NCBI RefSeq assembly: GCF_022788695.1
Contig: NZ_CP085155.1
Coordinates: forward strand, 434,001-498,000
Reading direction: 5' to 3'
DNA from: Pseudosulfitobacter sp. DSM 107133
GTDB lineage: Bacteria > Pseudomonadota > Alphaproteobacteria > Rhodobacterales > Rhodobacteraceae
Length of the DNA: 64,000 bases
Both the position numbers and the translations under genes were made by a program. Numbering within the stretch: the first letter of the stretch is position 1; each line of letters opens with the position of its first letter. Shown piece by piece: positions 1-8,855 of the stretch. The notes below the pieces were generated by a model. The model saw nothing but the letters and a program-made list of their open reading frames with translations, was not told the DNA's origin and did not search any database.

Positions 1-1306
1 CCAGCACGGTCAGCGCGGCAATGCCAAGGATCACAGGCACAAAGCGCAGCGTGATCTCGTTGACCAGCCCTTGAATCGGAAGCCGCGCGCCCTGTGCGTC
101 CTCGACCATGCGAATGATCTGCGCCAGCGTGGTGTCACCGCCCACGCGGGTGGCACGAAATCGGAATGCCCCCGCGCCGTTCACCGTGCCGCCGGTGACT
201 GTGGCACCGGGGCCTTTGGCAACGGGCACGGGTTCGCCGGTAATCATGCTTTCATCGACATGGCTGTCGCCGTCTACAATCTCTCCGTCCACGGCGACAC
301 GTTCTCCGGGCCGCACGATCAGGATCTCGCCAGCGCGGATTTCCTCAAGCGCCAGTTCGACGGTTTCACCGTTTCGTTCGACAGCGGCTGTGTGCGCCTG
401 TAGCCCCAGAAGTGCCTGAATGGCAGCACCCGTGCGCCCCTTGGCCCGCGCTTCCAGCCAGCGGCCAACCAGGATCAGCACGACAATCACAGCGGCAGAT
501 TCAAAATAGACCGCGCGCACATTATCGGGCAACAGCACCGGCAGCACGGTCGCAACAACCGAGTAAAGATAGGCGGCCAATGTGCCGACCGCGACAAGGC
601 TGTTCATGTCGGGCGCGCCTTTCAACAGCGCGGGAATGCCTTTGACATAGAACATCCGGCCCGGCCCGATCAGCACCAGCGTGGTCAGAACCCACTGTAT
701 CACCCATGAGGTTTGCTGGCCGATGGTGTGATGCACCCACATGTGAAAGGGCGGGAACAGATGGCCACCCATCTCGACCACAAAAACCGGCAGCGCCAGC
801 GCCGCCGCCACAAGAACCGCACGGCGCAGGCTGGCGGCCTCTTCTTCCTTGCGGGCGACGCCGGTGTCTCCGGACTGGCCCGAGGTGTGGACCGTCGCGG
901 CGTAGCCTGCCGTGGTTGATGTCGCGGCAATCTCGGCGGGGGTCACGGCCCCGTCGACATAGCCCACAGTCGCGCGCCCCGTGGCAAGGTTCACCTCGGC
1001 ATGGGTCACACCGGGCAGCGCGCTCAGCGCTTTTTCCACCCGACCGACACAAGAGGCGCAGGACATTTCGGTGATGTCGATGCTGGTTTCGGCAAGGCGC
1101 GCAGGATAGCCCGCCTTGTCGAGCGTGTCTGTCAGGGTCGTCGCCAATACACTGCCGTCATGGGTGACGCGCGCGGTTTCAGTGGCAAGGTTGACCTCGG
1201 CCTGCGTGACACCGGGCAGCGCGTTCAGCGCCTTTTCCACCCGCCCCACGCAAGATGCGCAGGACATACCGTCAACCCGCAGGTTCAGGTGATTTGTATT
1301 TGGCAT
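1..1306 (-). CDS. copA: Copper-translocating P-type ATPase, N-terminal part (cut by window edge)
   Basis: Exports Cu(I) across the inner membrane at the cost of ATP. Reading leftward from ATG at 1306, the protein begins with two heavy-metal-associated domains, each carrying the metal-binding motif MSCASC (roughly residues 14-19 and 80-85). Membrane segments follow, then the actuator motif TGEP at about 220-250. The phosphorylation motif DKTGT and the ATP-binding domain lie beyond position 1. The two repeats are nearly identical around VGRVEKAL, suggesting recent domain duplication. A CueR-type promoter lies directly upstream, which supports copper (or silver) as substrate. Family assignment is secure; exact ion specificity rests on the motifs and promoter. 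Confidence 0.93.
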   Translation of the reverse strand, partial: MPNTNHLNLRVDGMSCASCVGRVEKALNALPGVTQAEVNLATETARVTHDGSVLATTLTDTLDKAGYPARLAETSIDITEMSCASCVGRVEKALSALPGVTHAEVNLATGRATVGYVDGAVTPAEIAATSTTAGYAATVHTSGQSGDTGVARKEEEAASLRRAVLVAAALALPVFVVEMGGHLFPPFHMWVHHTIGQQTSWVIQWVLTTLVLIGPGRMFYVKGIPALLKGAPDMNSLVAVGTLAAYLYSVVATVLPVLLPDNVRAVYFESAAVIVVLILVGRWLEARAKGRTGAAIQALLGLQAHTAAVERNGETVELALEEIRAGEILIVRPGERVAVDGEIVDGDSHVDESMITGEPVPVAKGPGATVTGGTVNGAGAFRFRATRVGGDTTLAQIIRMVEDAQGARLPIQGLVNEITLRFVPVILGIAALTVL

Positions 1307-1344
1307 ACTGGTGTTTCCCGTTTGTAATCGACCGCGATGCGATC

Positions 1345-1375
1345 AACATAGGGTTTCCAGCAACTGGAAGGTCAA
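1345..1375 (-). promoter_or_regulatory. CueR/MerR-type promoter of the copper ATPase gene
   Basis: On the minus strand there is a -35 box TTGACC (1370-1375) and a -10 box TATGTT (1345-1350), separated by 19 bp. The spacer contains the perfect dyad TTCCAG-TTG-CTGGAA (1355-1369). A 19-bp spacer with a central dyad is the hallmark of MerR-family activators that untwist the promoter, and the CTTCC..GGAA core matches known CueR sites. The start codon at 1306 is about 38 bp downstream of the -10. No cueR gene is visible in the window, so it may lie to the left or elsewhere. Confidence 0.85.
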
Positions 1376-1431
1376 GGGGCCGAAGGCCGCTTTGACGGAT
1401 TATTGCGGCCAGCCCGGCGAAATCGGTGTAA

Positions 1432-2421
1432 CTATCTGATTTTACAGGTGGAATCTCTGGCGCACAAACTGGTCTCGACAAAGGTGTCCTGGGTTGCTTG
1501 CGGATGTTCCGACAGCAACAGCCGCACAGCAAGCCGCGCCATCTCGTCTGTCCGCTGCGATACGCTTGTCAGCCTTGGCTCGACCAGTTCAGCCAGCGCG
1601 ATGTTGTCAAAGCCTGCAATGGACAGTTCTGACGGCACAGATATGCCCAGATCGCGGGCAGCACGCAGCGCGCCGATGGCCTGTTGATCGCTTGCAGCGG
1701 CAATTGCGGTTGGCCGTTCGTCCGGGGCCACGGCCAGCAGTTGGTGGGCGATGTGTTCGCCCGAGTCATAGTCAAACTGGCCTTCAACACAAATCAACAC
1801 GGCGGCGTCGGATCCGGTACATATTTTGCGCAATTGTGTACAAAACCCCAGCTTGCGCAACCGCCCCACTTCGGTGGATTGCGGCCCCGAGATATAGGCA
1901 ATGCGCCGGTGCCCCAATCCGGCCAGATGTTCAGCCACCAGCCCCGAGCCGGCCCCATGATCCGCAGCGATCAGCCGACAGTCACCATAGCGCCTGTCCA
2001 GAGAAATGATCGGCACGCCGGTTGTGACCTGCGGCACCGACTGGTCAGCCGCCCCGACAACGATCAGCCCGCGCGGTGACTGATCGAGCAGCGTTTCGAT
2101 CTGGCGCAATTCGACAACGGGATCATCGTCGGAATTGGCCAGCATCACCGTATGCGATTGCTTGGCGGCCTCGGCTTCGATGTCTTTTGCAAGCTGCGCG
2201 AAAAACGGGTTTGAAATGTCGGGCACCACAAGGCCGAGTATATTCAACTTGTTGGTCCGCAGGGCGCGCGCCGACATGTTGGGCCGATACCCCAACTGTT
2301 CGACCGCTTTCGTCACACGGTCGCGCAACGCCTTTTTGACGGTCAGATCCTTTGACAGAACCTTGGAAACCGTCCCGACGGATACCCCAGCTTCACGCGC
2401 AACGTCTTTTACGGTGGCCAT
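1432..2421 (-). CDS. rbsR: LacI-family transcriptional repressor, probable ribose regulator
   Basis: 329-residue LacI/GalR regulator. The N-terminal helix-turn-helix (VKDVAREAGVSVGTVSKVLS, residues 4-23) and the hinge helix region (RALRTNKLNILGLVVPD) are followed by a periplasmic-binding-like sensor domain. It lies 59 bp downstream of the ribokinase gene in the same direction, so it is probably the last gene of the ribose operon. The perfect palindrome at 7450-7465 in front of rbsB is the likely operator. The symbol rbsR is inferred from context; the sequence itself only shows a LacI-family repressor. Confidence 0.85.
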   Translation of the reverse strand: MATVKDVAREAGVSVGTVSKVLSKDLTVKKALRDRVTKAVEQLGYRPNMSARALRTNKLNILGLVVPDISNPFFAQLAKDIEAEAAKQSHTVMLANSDDDPVVELRQIETLLDQSPRGLIVVGAADQSVPQVTTGVPIISLDRRYGDCRLIAADHGAGSGLVAEHLAGLGHRRIAYISGPQSTEVGRLRKLGFCTQLRKICTGSDAAVLICVEGQFDYDSGEHIAHQLLAVAPDERPTAIAAASDQQAIGALRAARDLGISVPSELSIAGFDNIALAELVEPRLTSVSQRTDEMARLAVRLLLSEHPQATQDTFVETSLCARDSTCKIR

Positions 2422-2480
2422 GTCATCCCTATCACGCTTGCCAGAACCGAACCATAAGAGCCCCGAGTTCTAAAGATCTT

Positions 2481-3401
2481 TCACCCGAGCGCCAGAACTG
2501 CGCACAAATCCTCATAGCATGGAATGGAATCCGTTGCGCCCTTGCGTGTGGTGGTCAATGCGGCGGCATGTACGGCAAATTCTATGGCATCCCGAACGGA
2601 TTTGCCTGAAACATGTGCAGCGGCAAATGCGCCGTTGAAACAGTCGCCCGCGCAGACCGTATCAATTGCGTTGACACCGGGGGCGGTCATTTGACCCGAT
2701 TGGCCGTTGATACACCACGCGACGCCCTTGCTGCCCATCGTCACAATGCTGCCCGCAGCGCCGTAATCCTGCAACTTGCGCGCGGCCTCTTGTGCCTCGC
2801 TCAGGCTGCGCGGTTCGGCTCCGGTGATCAGTTTGGTTTCGTGGGAATTGGGCGTCACGATGTCGAACTGGGCCAGTTTGTCCCTCTCCCAGAACGGTTC
2901 GGGTGCGGGCGCAGGGTCCATCACAACCAGCGCACCTGCTGCCTTGGCGATCTGTGCCGCTTTGAAAGAGGCGGCAAAGGGTATTTCGTTTTGCAGCACG
3001 ACAACCTTGCTGTTTGCAATGGTGTCTGCATGCGTTTCGATGATCTGCGGCGTCAGGGCATAATTCGCCCCCGCGCTGAGACGAATAAGGTTGTCGCCAT
3101 CAGGGCCGACATCAATAAACGCCATTCCGGTGGGCATATCACGTTGAACGGTCAGTTTCGCGTCCAGCCCATGCGCCCGCAACTGCTGTTCAATGTCGGT
3201 GCCGAAGGTGTCCGCGCCAACGGCCCCGATGATCGTGGTTCTGGCCCCCATTCTTGACGCGGCGACCGCCTGATTGGCGCCTTTGCCACCCAGCGAAATG
3301 CGCGTTTCCGTGGTGTTGACGGTTTCACCGATCTTTGGCCAACAGGGCAGATAGGATGTCAGGTCGGTGTTGATGCTGCCGACGATTGTAACCTCGCTCA
3401 A
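2481..3401 (-). CDS. rbsK: Ribokinase (PfkB family)
   Basis: Phosphorylates D-ribose (or a related sugar) at O5 with ATP in the cytoplasm. PfkB signatures are visible: the sugar-binding start VGSINTDL, the GGKGANQAVAASRMGA glycine/lysine motif near residue 40, and the catalytic loop DTVCAGDCFNGAFAAA near residue 250. I place the start at a TTG (3399-3401) whose last two bases overlap the TGA stop of rbsD, giving 306 residues, the normal ribokinase length. The next in-frame ATG at 3446 would add a non-homologous leader inside rbsD. The DCFNG (not DTFNG) substitution leaves the catalytic Asp in place. Confidence 0.9.
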   Translation of the reverse strand: MSEVTIVGSINTDLTSYLPCWPKIGETVNTTETRISLGGKGANQAVAASRMGARTTIIGAVGADTFGTDIEQQLRAHGLDAKLTVQRDMPTGMAFIDVGPDGDNLIRLSAGANYALTPQIIETHADTIANSKVVVLQNEIPFAASFKAAQIAKAAGALVVMDPAPAPEPFWERDKLAQFDIVTPNSHETKLITGAEPRSLSEAQEAARKLQDYGAAGSIVTMGSKGVAWCINGQSGQMTAPGVNAIDTVCAGDCFNGAFAAAHVSGKSVRDAIEFAVHAAALTTTRKGATDSIPCYEDLCAVLALG

Positions 3402-3808
3402 AACGCCACTCCGCTTACCAGGATCACATTGCAATAGGGCGTGCATTCGCCTGTTCGAATGACGGCTTTGGCCTGTCGTGTGCGGGCTTTGAAAGCATCA
3501 TGAGAGGTGGTTTGCAGCGCGATGACCTTGCCATTGTCCTGTCCCCAGTCGGTCATGATCGCGGCCAGCCGGCCTTGCAATTCGGTGTCTGCTTCCTGCG
3601 CGAAACAAGCCGCTTCGATGACCATTTCGCTGCGCAAAGCCTGCACCACATCCCAAAACGCCGGAATGCCGTGGCTGACCGCCAGATCAATCACCGCGAC
3701 ACCGTCAGGGACCGGCAGCCCCGCATCTGCAATCACGATTTCATCCATGTGCCCAAGCGATGCCACAAGGCTGCTGAGGTGCCGGTTCAGATTGCCCCCC
3801 CGCTTCAT
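3398..3808 (-). CDS. rbsD: D-ribose pyranase
   Basis: Interconverts beta-pyranose and beta-furanose forms of ribose so that ribokinase can use it. The 136-residue protein matches RbsD in length and motifs: the HMDEIVIADAGLPVP segment near residue 20 with the catalytic His, and the C-terminal RTGECTPYCNVILVSGVAF. The start overlaps the rbsC stop by ATGA and its own stop overlaps the TTG start of rbsK, so the three genes are tightly coupled. In the usual motif Y-A-N, this copy has Y-C-N; the functional Tyr and Asn are kept. Confidence 0.92.
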   Translation of the reverse strand: MKRGGNLNRHLSSLVASLGHMDEIVIADAGLPVPDGVAVIDLAVSHGIPAFWDVVQALRSEMVIEAACFAQEADTELQGRLAAIMTDWGQDNGKVIALQTTSHDAFKARTRQAKAVIRTGECTPYCNVILVSGVAF

Positions 3809-4803
3809 GATGCAGACAGTTTTGCGCGGTAGTAATCAAGGATCACTGCGATGATGATCACGATTCCGGTGATCATCTGGCGCACGAAATCGCTCAGCCC
3901 GATCAGGATCAGACCGTTGGCCAGAACACCGATGATAAAGGCCCCCAGCAAGGTGCCGATGACCGAACCGCGTCCCCCCGACAGACTGGTGCCACCGATG
4001 ATGACGGCCGCAATCGCGTTCAGCTCGAACCCGATCCCCGCAATCGGGCTGGAGATGCTGAGACGCGCCATATAGACCAGCGCCGCGATCCCCGCTGTTG
4101 CCCCGCAGATGGTAAAGGCTGCGACCTTGTACCAGAACACCGGATGCCCCGCGAGGCGCACCGCCTCTTCGTTGTTGCCGATGCCATAGATCAGGCGTCC
4201 GAACACCGTGAAATTCAGCACGAACCAGGCGATGGCAACCAGCACAAGCGCAAGGATAAAGACCACCGGAACGCCAAAGATCAGTTTGGACCCGAAGTCT
4301 TCAAACACCAGGGGAAAGGAATAGATCGTTTGCGCGCCAGACACCTGCAACGCCGCGCCGCGCGCGATGTTCAGCATGCCCAGCGTGATGATGAAGGACG
4401 GCAGGCCCCAATAGGCGCTGACAACGCCGTTCATCACGCCGCACACAAGCCCCGCCAGCAAACCGGCGGCAATGGCAAACATGATCAATTCACCCGCACC
4501 GAACCCCGCAAGCGTGATCGCCTTGCCTGCTATCACGGCGGCAAAGGCCATGACCGAACCCACCGACAGATCAATGCCCCCGATCAGGATCACAAAGGTC
4601 ATACCGACCGCAAGGATCAGGTTGATCGTGATCTGGGTCAGAATGTTGGTGATGTTGTTCGGCGACAGGAAATGTTCGGACGCCAGCGAAAAGAAGACGA
4701 TCAGCAGCAACAGCGCAAGGCCGATGCCTGCATTGTTTACGATGGATTTCACCGAAAAACGCGCGGGATTTTCCGGTTCGGCGTGGCTGTCAGCTATACT
4801 CAT
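3805..4803 (-). CDS. rbsC: Ribose-type ABC transporter permease
   Basis: Membrane subunit of a CUT2-family sugar importer. With the start at the ATG overlapping the rbsA stop (ATGA at 4800-4803) it has 332 residues, typical for RbsC. About ten hydrophobic segments are visible, and the family motifs GGIDLSVGS (near residue 80) and GGTSLSGGRGSV (near residue 260) are intact. It works with RbsA (ATPase) and RbsB (binding protein) encoded immediately upstream. Substrate is inferred as ribose from rbsD and rbsK; autoinducer-2 or other pentoses are alternatives, but no lsr-type genes are present. Confidence 0.92.
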   Translation of the reverse strand: MSIADSHAEPENPARFSVKSIVNNAGIGLALLLLIVFFSLASEHFLSPNNITNILTQITINLILAVGMTFVILIGGIDLSVGSVMAFAAVIAGKAITLAGFGAGELIMFAIAAGLLAGLVCGVMNGVVSAYWGLPSFIITLGMLNIARGAALQVSGAQTIYSFPLVFEDFGSKLIFGVPVVFILALVLVAIAWFVLNFTVFGRLIYGIGNNEEAVRLAGHPVFWYKVAAFTICGATAGIAALVYMARLSISSPIAGIGFELNAIAAVIIGGTSLSGGRGSVIGTLLGAFIIGVLANGLILIGLSDFVRQMITGIVIIIAVILDYYRAKLSAS

Positions 4804-6371
4804 TTTGTGTGTCCCTGCGGCGTTTCGATCTGGCCATAAGCCAGCTTCAGTATGGCCTCTTGTTGATAGTTTTCCGGCGTCAGGCTGCCCTGAATCCTGT
4901 GTTCCGACATGACCAGCATGCGGTCTGTCAGCGTAATGAGCTCGGTCAGTTCGGAAGAGACGACGATCATAGACATGCCCTGGGCCGACAGCGCCTTGAG
5001 GATGGCGTAGATCTCGGCCTTGGCCCCCACATCGACGCCCCGTGTCGGTTCGTCCAGCAGCAAAATCCTGGGGTTCGAAGCCAGCCATTTCGCCAGGACG
5101 ACCTTTTGCTGGTTGCCCCCTGACAGGCTGGACGCCGCATCGGATATCTTTCCGTATTTCAGCTGAAGCCGCGCGCCACCTTCGCGCACCATTTTGCGTT
5201 CTTCGGCAAAGCGCAGAAGCCCCTTGGCCGACACATCCCTGATGCTGACCAGTGAGGTATTGGCGGCGATGGACATGTCGAGAATGAGCCCCTCGTCCTT
5301 GCGGTCTTCGGTCAGAAACCCGAAACCCTGTGCAATCGCATCGCGGGGGGTATTGATGTCGACTGGCGCGCCGTTTCTGTACAGCTGTCCGCCAAGGATC
5401 GGATCAACGCCGAAAATCGCGCGCAGCACTTCGGTGCGGCCCGACCCGACGAGGCCCGCAATGCCAAGGATCTCGCCCTGCCGCAGATCAAAGGAAATGC
5501 CCTGTGGGTTAGGGTTGGCCGAGGTGCGCAGGTCTTTGACCGAAAACACAATATCGCTGCCAATCGAGGTGTTCAGCTCTTTGGTCTGCTCGGCCAGCTT
5601 GCGCCCCACCATATGCCTGACGACGCCGTCGGGTGTGGTGTTTGCGATGTCTTCGGTCGCGGTGGTTTCGCCGTTGCGGAACACCGTCACCCGGTCACAA
5701 ATCTCGAACACTTCGTCCAGATGGTGCGAGACGAATACGACTGTCACGCCCTTGGCCTTGATGCTTGCGACGATTTCGAACAGGCGTTTGGTTTCGCGTT
5801 CGGTCAGGGTTGCCGTCGGTTCGTCCAGGATAAGAATGCGGCTGTCGGTCTGCAAGGCGCGGGCAATTTCGATCAGCTGGCGATGCGCGATACCCAGCCC
5901 GTTCACCGGCATGTCGACATCGACCGCACTCAGACCGATCGCATCCAGCGCCTTGCGGGCGCGACGCCGCATTTCTGCACGGTCCAGCAGTCCGAACCGT
6001 GTTTTGGGGAAGGATTCAATGGCAATATTCTCGGCCACGCTCAGGTCGGTCAGCAGGTTGAATTCCTGATGAACAACCTGAATGCCCGCTTCTTTGGCAA
6101 AGTTGGGGCCGGTCGGTTTATAGATCTCGCCGGAAAGTTCGATGGTGCCGGAATCGTAATGATGCACGCCGGTGAGAATCTTGATCAGCGTCGATTTGCC
6201 CGCGCCGTTTTCCCCGACAAGCGCGTGAACCTCGCCCGCCTTCAACGAAAAACTGACCCCGCTGAGGGCGTGAACACCGCCAAAGGATTTGCGCAGGTCT
6301 TTGACATTCAAGAGCAGAGTATCAGGCAAAAGCAAAGTCTCAGACGCTGTATTTTGAGTGGGTTGGGCCAT
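4800..6371 (-). CDS. rbsA: Ribose-type ABC transporter, double ATP-binding subunit
   Basis: Energises CUT2 sugar uptake. Two ABC domains in tandem: the first has Walker A GENGAGKST and Walker B RILILDEPTA; the second has a degenerate Walker A (GLVGSGRTE) but an intact signature LSGGNQQKV and LLLDEPTRGVD, as usual for this family. I choose the ATG at 6371 (523 residues) because the earlier ATG at 6434 abuts the rbsB stop and would place a long hairpin inside the coding region. The C-terminus overlaps rbsC by ATGA. Confidence 0.9.
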   Translation of the reverse strand: MAQPTQNTASETLLLPDTLLLNVKDLRKSFGGVHALSGVSFSLKAGEVHALVGENGAGKSTLIKILTGVHHYDSGTIELSGEIYKPTGPNFAKEAGIQVVHQEFNLLTDLSVAENIAIESFPKTRFGLLDRAEMRRRARKALDAIGLSAVDVDMPVNGLGIAHRQLIEIARALQTDSRILILDEPTATLTERETKRLFEIVASIKAKGVTVVFVSHHLDEVFEICDRVTVFRNGETTATEDIANTTPDGVVRHMVGRKLAEQTKELNTSIGSDIVFSVKDLRTSANPNPQGISFDLRQGEILGIAGLVGSGRTEVLRAIFGVDPILGGQLYRNGAPVDINTPRDAIAQGFGFLTEDRKDEGLILDMSIAANTSLVSIRDVSAKGLLRFAEERKMVREGGARLQLKYGKISDAASSLSGGNQQKVVLAKWLASNPRILLLDEPTRGVDVGAKAEIYAILKALSAQGMSMIVVSSELTELITLTDRMLVMSEHRIQGSLTPENYQQEAILKLAYGQIETPQGHTK

Positions 6372-6399
6372 TGCAGCAATCCGATCCAGTCGCAAAAGT

Positions 6400-6427
6400 G
6401 ACGCCCGACACAAAAGCGCCGGGCGTC
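6400..6427 (-). other. Intercistronic hairpin between rbsB and rbsA
   Basis: A perfect 8-bp inverted repeat, GACGCCCG / CGGGCGTC, with a 12-nt loop lies between the rbsB stop (6434) and the rbsA start (6371). There is no uridine run, so it is more likely a 3'-end stabiliser or partial attenuator that raises binding-protein mRNA over the ATPase mRNA. Such hairpins are common downstream of binding-protein genes. Confidence 0.6.
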
Positions 6428-6433
6428 GGAACA

Positions 6434-7354
6434 TCAGTCAGCCTTGACCAATTCGATATTGGTTTTGACCCAGCCTTCCAGTTCGGGGCCACCCGCAACA
6501 ACACCCAGCGCAAGGTCAATCGCATCTGCGGCCATGCGTGTGCCGAACTGGTCGACTGTCGCCAACATGCGACCGTCCTGGATCATTGGGCCCACAGCCG
6601 GAATGTTGTCAAAGCCGACAACCTGAATGTCGCTGCGCCCGGCTGATTCCAGCGCTTTGACAACACCCACGGCCATCGAGTCGTTGGCGGCCATGACGCC
6701 CTGAATGTCAGGATGGGCGGTCAGCATTGTGGAAAACACCTGGTTCGCCTCTTCGGTTTCCCAATGCGCGGTGCGGCTGTCCAGCAGATCAAGATCATAG
6801 GCGGCAACGGAATCTTCAAAGCCCAGACGACGTTCGTTGGCATTGTCGGCACCGGGGTTGCCCTCGATGATGACAACCTTGCCGCCTTTGCCAAGCGCTT
6901 CACCCAGTGCGTCGCCTGCCATTTTGGCGCCGCCGCGGTTGTCGGGGCCGACAAAGGCCAGGTCCAGACCCTGCTGCGCCTTGGCATCTGCATCCAGGGC
7001 CACGTCAAAGTTCACCACAACAATGCCGGCGGCAATTGCGCGTTTGATCGGGCGCACCATTGCGCGGCTGTCGGCGGGTGCGATCACGATTGCATCGACG
7101 CCCTGCGTGATGAAATTGTCGACTGCGTTGATTTGCGACTGAAAATCAGTCTCGTTCTGCATTCCGACGGCAACCAGCTTGAAATCGCCGCGTTCTGCTG
7201 CGTGGGCTTCTGCGCCCGCCAGCATGTTCTGAAAGAATTCATTGGCCAGCGACTTCATCACCAGACCCACAACAGGCTGGTCGTCAGCAGCGGCGATTCC
7301 AGCAGACAAAAAGATACCGGTCGCTGCCGCAGCAGCGAATTTAACAAACTTCAT
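6434..7354 (-). CDS. rbsB: Ribose-type periplasmic sugar-binding protein
   Basis: Periplasmic receptor of the CUT2 importer; first gene of the operon. 306 residues with a clear signal peptide (MKFVKF, hydrophobic stretch, cleavage near AAADD at 23-25). The mature domain begins with the family pattern VVGLVMKSLANEFFQNM and carries VDAIVIAPADS, the hinge motif VMAANDSMAVGVVKAL and VVGFDNIP. The ATG at 7354 has a GGGAGG ribosome site. A -35-like TTGACA and a LacI operator lie about 90 bp upstream. Confidence 0.92.
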   Translation of the reverse strand: MKFVKFAAAAATGIFLSAGIAAADDQPVVGLVMKSLANEFFQNMLAGAEAHAAERGDFKLVAVGMQNETDFQSQINAVDNFITQGVDAIVIAPADSRAMVRPIKRAIAAGIVVVNFDVALDADAKAQQGLDLAFVGPDNRGGAKMAGDALGEALGKGGKVVIIEGNPGADNANERRLGFEDSVAAYDLDLLDSRTAHWETEEANQVFSTMLTAHPDIQGVMAANDSMAVGVVKALESAGRSDIQVVGFDNIPAVGPMIQDGRMLATVDQFGTRMAADAIDLALGVVAGGPELEGWVKTNIELVKAD

Positions 7355-7443
7355 AAGAGCCTCCCAAGACTATTTTCAGGTTGGATTTGCGCCAGATAAC
7401 GCCGCGATCAACCTGGCGCCAAACTTGCTCTGATTCTGGAACA

Positions 7444-7465
7444 TGTCAATATGAAACGTTTCATA
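7444..7465 (-). promoter_or_regulatory. LacI-type operator with -35 box, rbs operon
   Basis: The 16-bp perfect palindrome TATGAAACGTTTCATA (7450-7465) has the central CG and GAAAC/GTTTC arms typical of LacI/GalR operators. On the minus strand it is followed at once by TTGACA (7444-7449), a consensus -35 box for rbsB. No strong -10 is evident at 17 bp, so the promoter may be weak or activated. The likely ligand is the LacI-family protein encoded at 1432-2421. Confidence 0.8.
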
Positions 7466-7626
7466 AATCACAGTCACGACCGCCCCTTCCGGCGTTTTGA
7501 CAAGGATACCCTGAACAAATTCTTTACGCGCGACAGTGCATTGCACCCCGAAACGTCTGAAGCCAGCGGTACGAAAATGCAGCTTTCCGACTGTCGGCCC
7601 AAGGCGTCGATCCTTGCCTTATCGGA

Positions 7627-7664
7627 TCATATGGCCTTTACATGCGGTCCATATGACCTATATC
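7627..7664 (+). promoter_or_regulatory. Promoter/operator of the Xre-RES module
   Basis: A perfect inverted repeat TCATATGG (7627-7634) / CCATATGA (7649-7656) has centres 22 bp apart, two helical turns, just upstream of an AT-rich TATATC that could serve as -10. A GGAG ribosome site (7673-7676) and the antitoxin ATG follow. Toxin-antitoxin modules of this class are normally repressed by their own antitoxin complex, so I read this as the autoregulatory site. Confidence 0.65.
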
Positions 7665-7681
7665 TTAGACGAAGGAGATTC

Positions 7682-8074
7682 ATGATGCACGTCGCCGCAA
7701 AGACCCGCGACCCTTCCCAAATCAACGCCGTCGCGCTGAAAGCCTATGCGCGGATCGTTGACGCCTGGGCGCTTAGCCTGAAACAGGCTGCAAACCTTGC
7801 GGATATGTCCGACAGCACATGGAAGCGCGCCAGAAAGCCCGATTTCGCAGGAGAGCTGACCAAAGACCAGCTTCTGCGTCTCAGCGCGATTGTGGGCATC
7901 TACAAGTCGCTTGAGCTTTACTTTTCAGACCCCCTTGCCAGAGACTGGTTCACGCGGCCGAACACGGGCCCGCTGTTTGGCGGTCACCGCCCCATAGACA
8001 CGGCAATCGAAGGCGGGTTGCCGCAGATCCTGGCCATTCGAACCTATCTCGACGCGCTGCGTGGCGGCGCATGA
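7682..8074 (+). CDS. Xre/MbcA/ParS-type antitoxin (DUF2384)
   Basis: 130-residue antitoxin of an Xre-RES module. An N-terminal Xre-like helix-turn-helix (AYARIVDAWALSLKQAANLA... residues ~20-60) is followed by the toxin-binding domain with LRLSAIVGIYKSLELYFSD and a C-terminal GLPQILAIRTYLDALRGG, the segment that plugs the toxin active site in characterised members. The ATG at 7682 is chosen because it has an AAGGAG site at normal distance; an in-frame ATG at 7451 lies in the rbs operator. Its stop overlaps the toxin start (ATGA), the usual arrangement. Confidence 0.85.
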   Translation: MMHVAAKTRDPSQINAVALKAYARIVDAWALSLKQAANLADMSDSTWKRARKPDFAGELTKDQLLRLSAIVGIYKSLELYFSDPLARDWFTRPNTGPLFGGHRPIDTAIEGGLPQILAIRTYLDALRGGA

Positions 8075-8772
8075 GGCAAACCGAAATATCGGATCGCGGT
8101 CTGGTACGGTTGCTGCCCGCAACCTATCACAAGCCCCCCACCCTGCGCGGTCTGGTCGACACCGATGACGAGCTGGACATTCTTGCCCAGATCGAAGGGC
8201 TGACCAGCGGACGCCTTCAGGCCGAGCGCGGGCGCAACCCGCATCTTGATCCGCGCGAACTGGCCTGGCGACGCCGCAGCCAGGATTTGCACATTTATGG
8301 CGACAGCCACATCAACGCCGCTTTCAGCTATACACGGGCGGGCGGAAACCGCTTTAATTCCGGCGAACGCGGTGCGTGGTATTGCGCGTGGAATGTCATG
8401 GTTTCTGTCAGCGAAGTTGCCTGGCACCGCACGCGCGAGCTGGGGTTTACCGGCTGTTATCAGGACAGCGCCCGCTATGTCGAACTGCTGGCCGATTTCA
8501 TCGGGGTGTTTGATGACCTGACCGATGAGCCCGACCACCCGGCGCTGGGTGCCGACCCCGATGTCGGCTATCCCGAGGGGCAGAACCTTGCGCAGCATCT
8601 GCGGCGCGCGGGGTCACGCGGGTTGATCTACCCATCGGTGCGCGCGCCTGCGCCGGGGGGGAACTGTCTGGTGTGTTTTGAACCCCGCGCGATCCAGAAT
8701 GTCCGACCGGGGGCGTCCTGGGATCTTGTCTGGGACGGAACGCCGGACTATGCGATTGTTGCGGTTGCCTGA
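8071..8772 (+). CDS. RES-domain toxin (NAD+-degrading or ADP-ribosylating)
   Basis: 233-residue RES-domain protein translationally coupled to the antitoxin. The family's conserved Arg, Glu and Ser are visible in GGNRFNSGERGAWYCA (residues ~90-106), SVSEVAWHRTRE and GLIYPSVRAP. Characterised homologues (MbcT, ParT) deplete NAD+ or modify an enzyme by ADP-ribosylation; which applies here cannot be told from sequence. It is larger than most RES toxins (150-230 residues), with an N-terminal extension of about 50 residues. The module sits between the rbs operon and the catabolic island. Confidence 0.85.
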   Translation: MRQTEISDRGLVRLLPATYHKPPTLRGLVDTDDELDILAQIEGLTSGRLQAERGRNPHLDPRELAWRRRSQDLHIYGDSHINAAFSYTRAGGNRFNSGERGAWYCAWNVMVSVSEVAWHRTRELGFTGCYQDSARYVELLADFIGVFDDLTDEPDHPALGADPDVGYPEGQNLAQHLRRAGSRGLIYPSVRAPAPGGNCLVCFEPRAIQNVRPGASWDLVWDGTPDYAIVAVA

Positions 8773-8855
8773 ACGGATTGCCAGACAGACTTGCCAGTCT
8801 GCATGAAACCGGATCAACTGGCAGCACTTGTGATCCCGACCGGAAAGCGGCCCCT

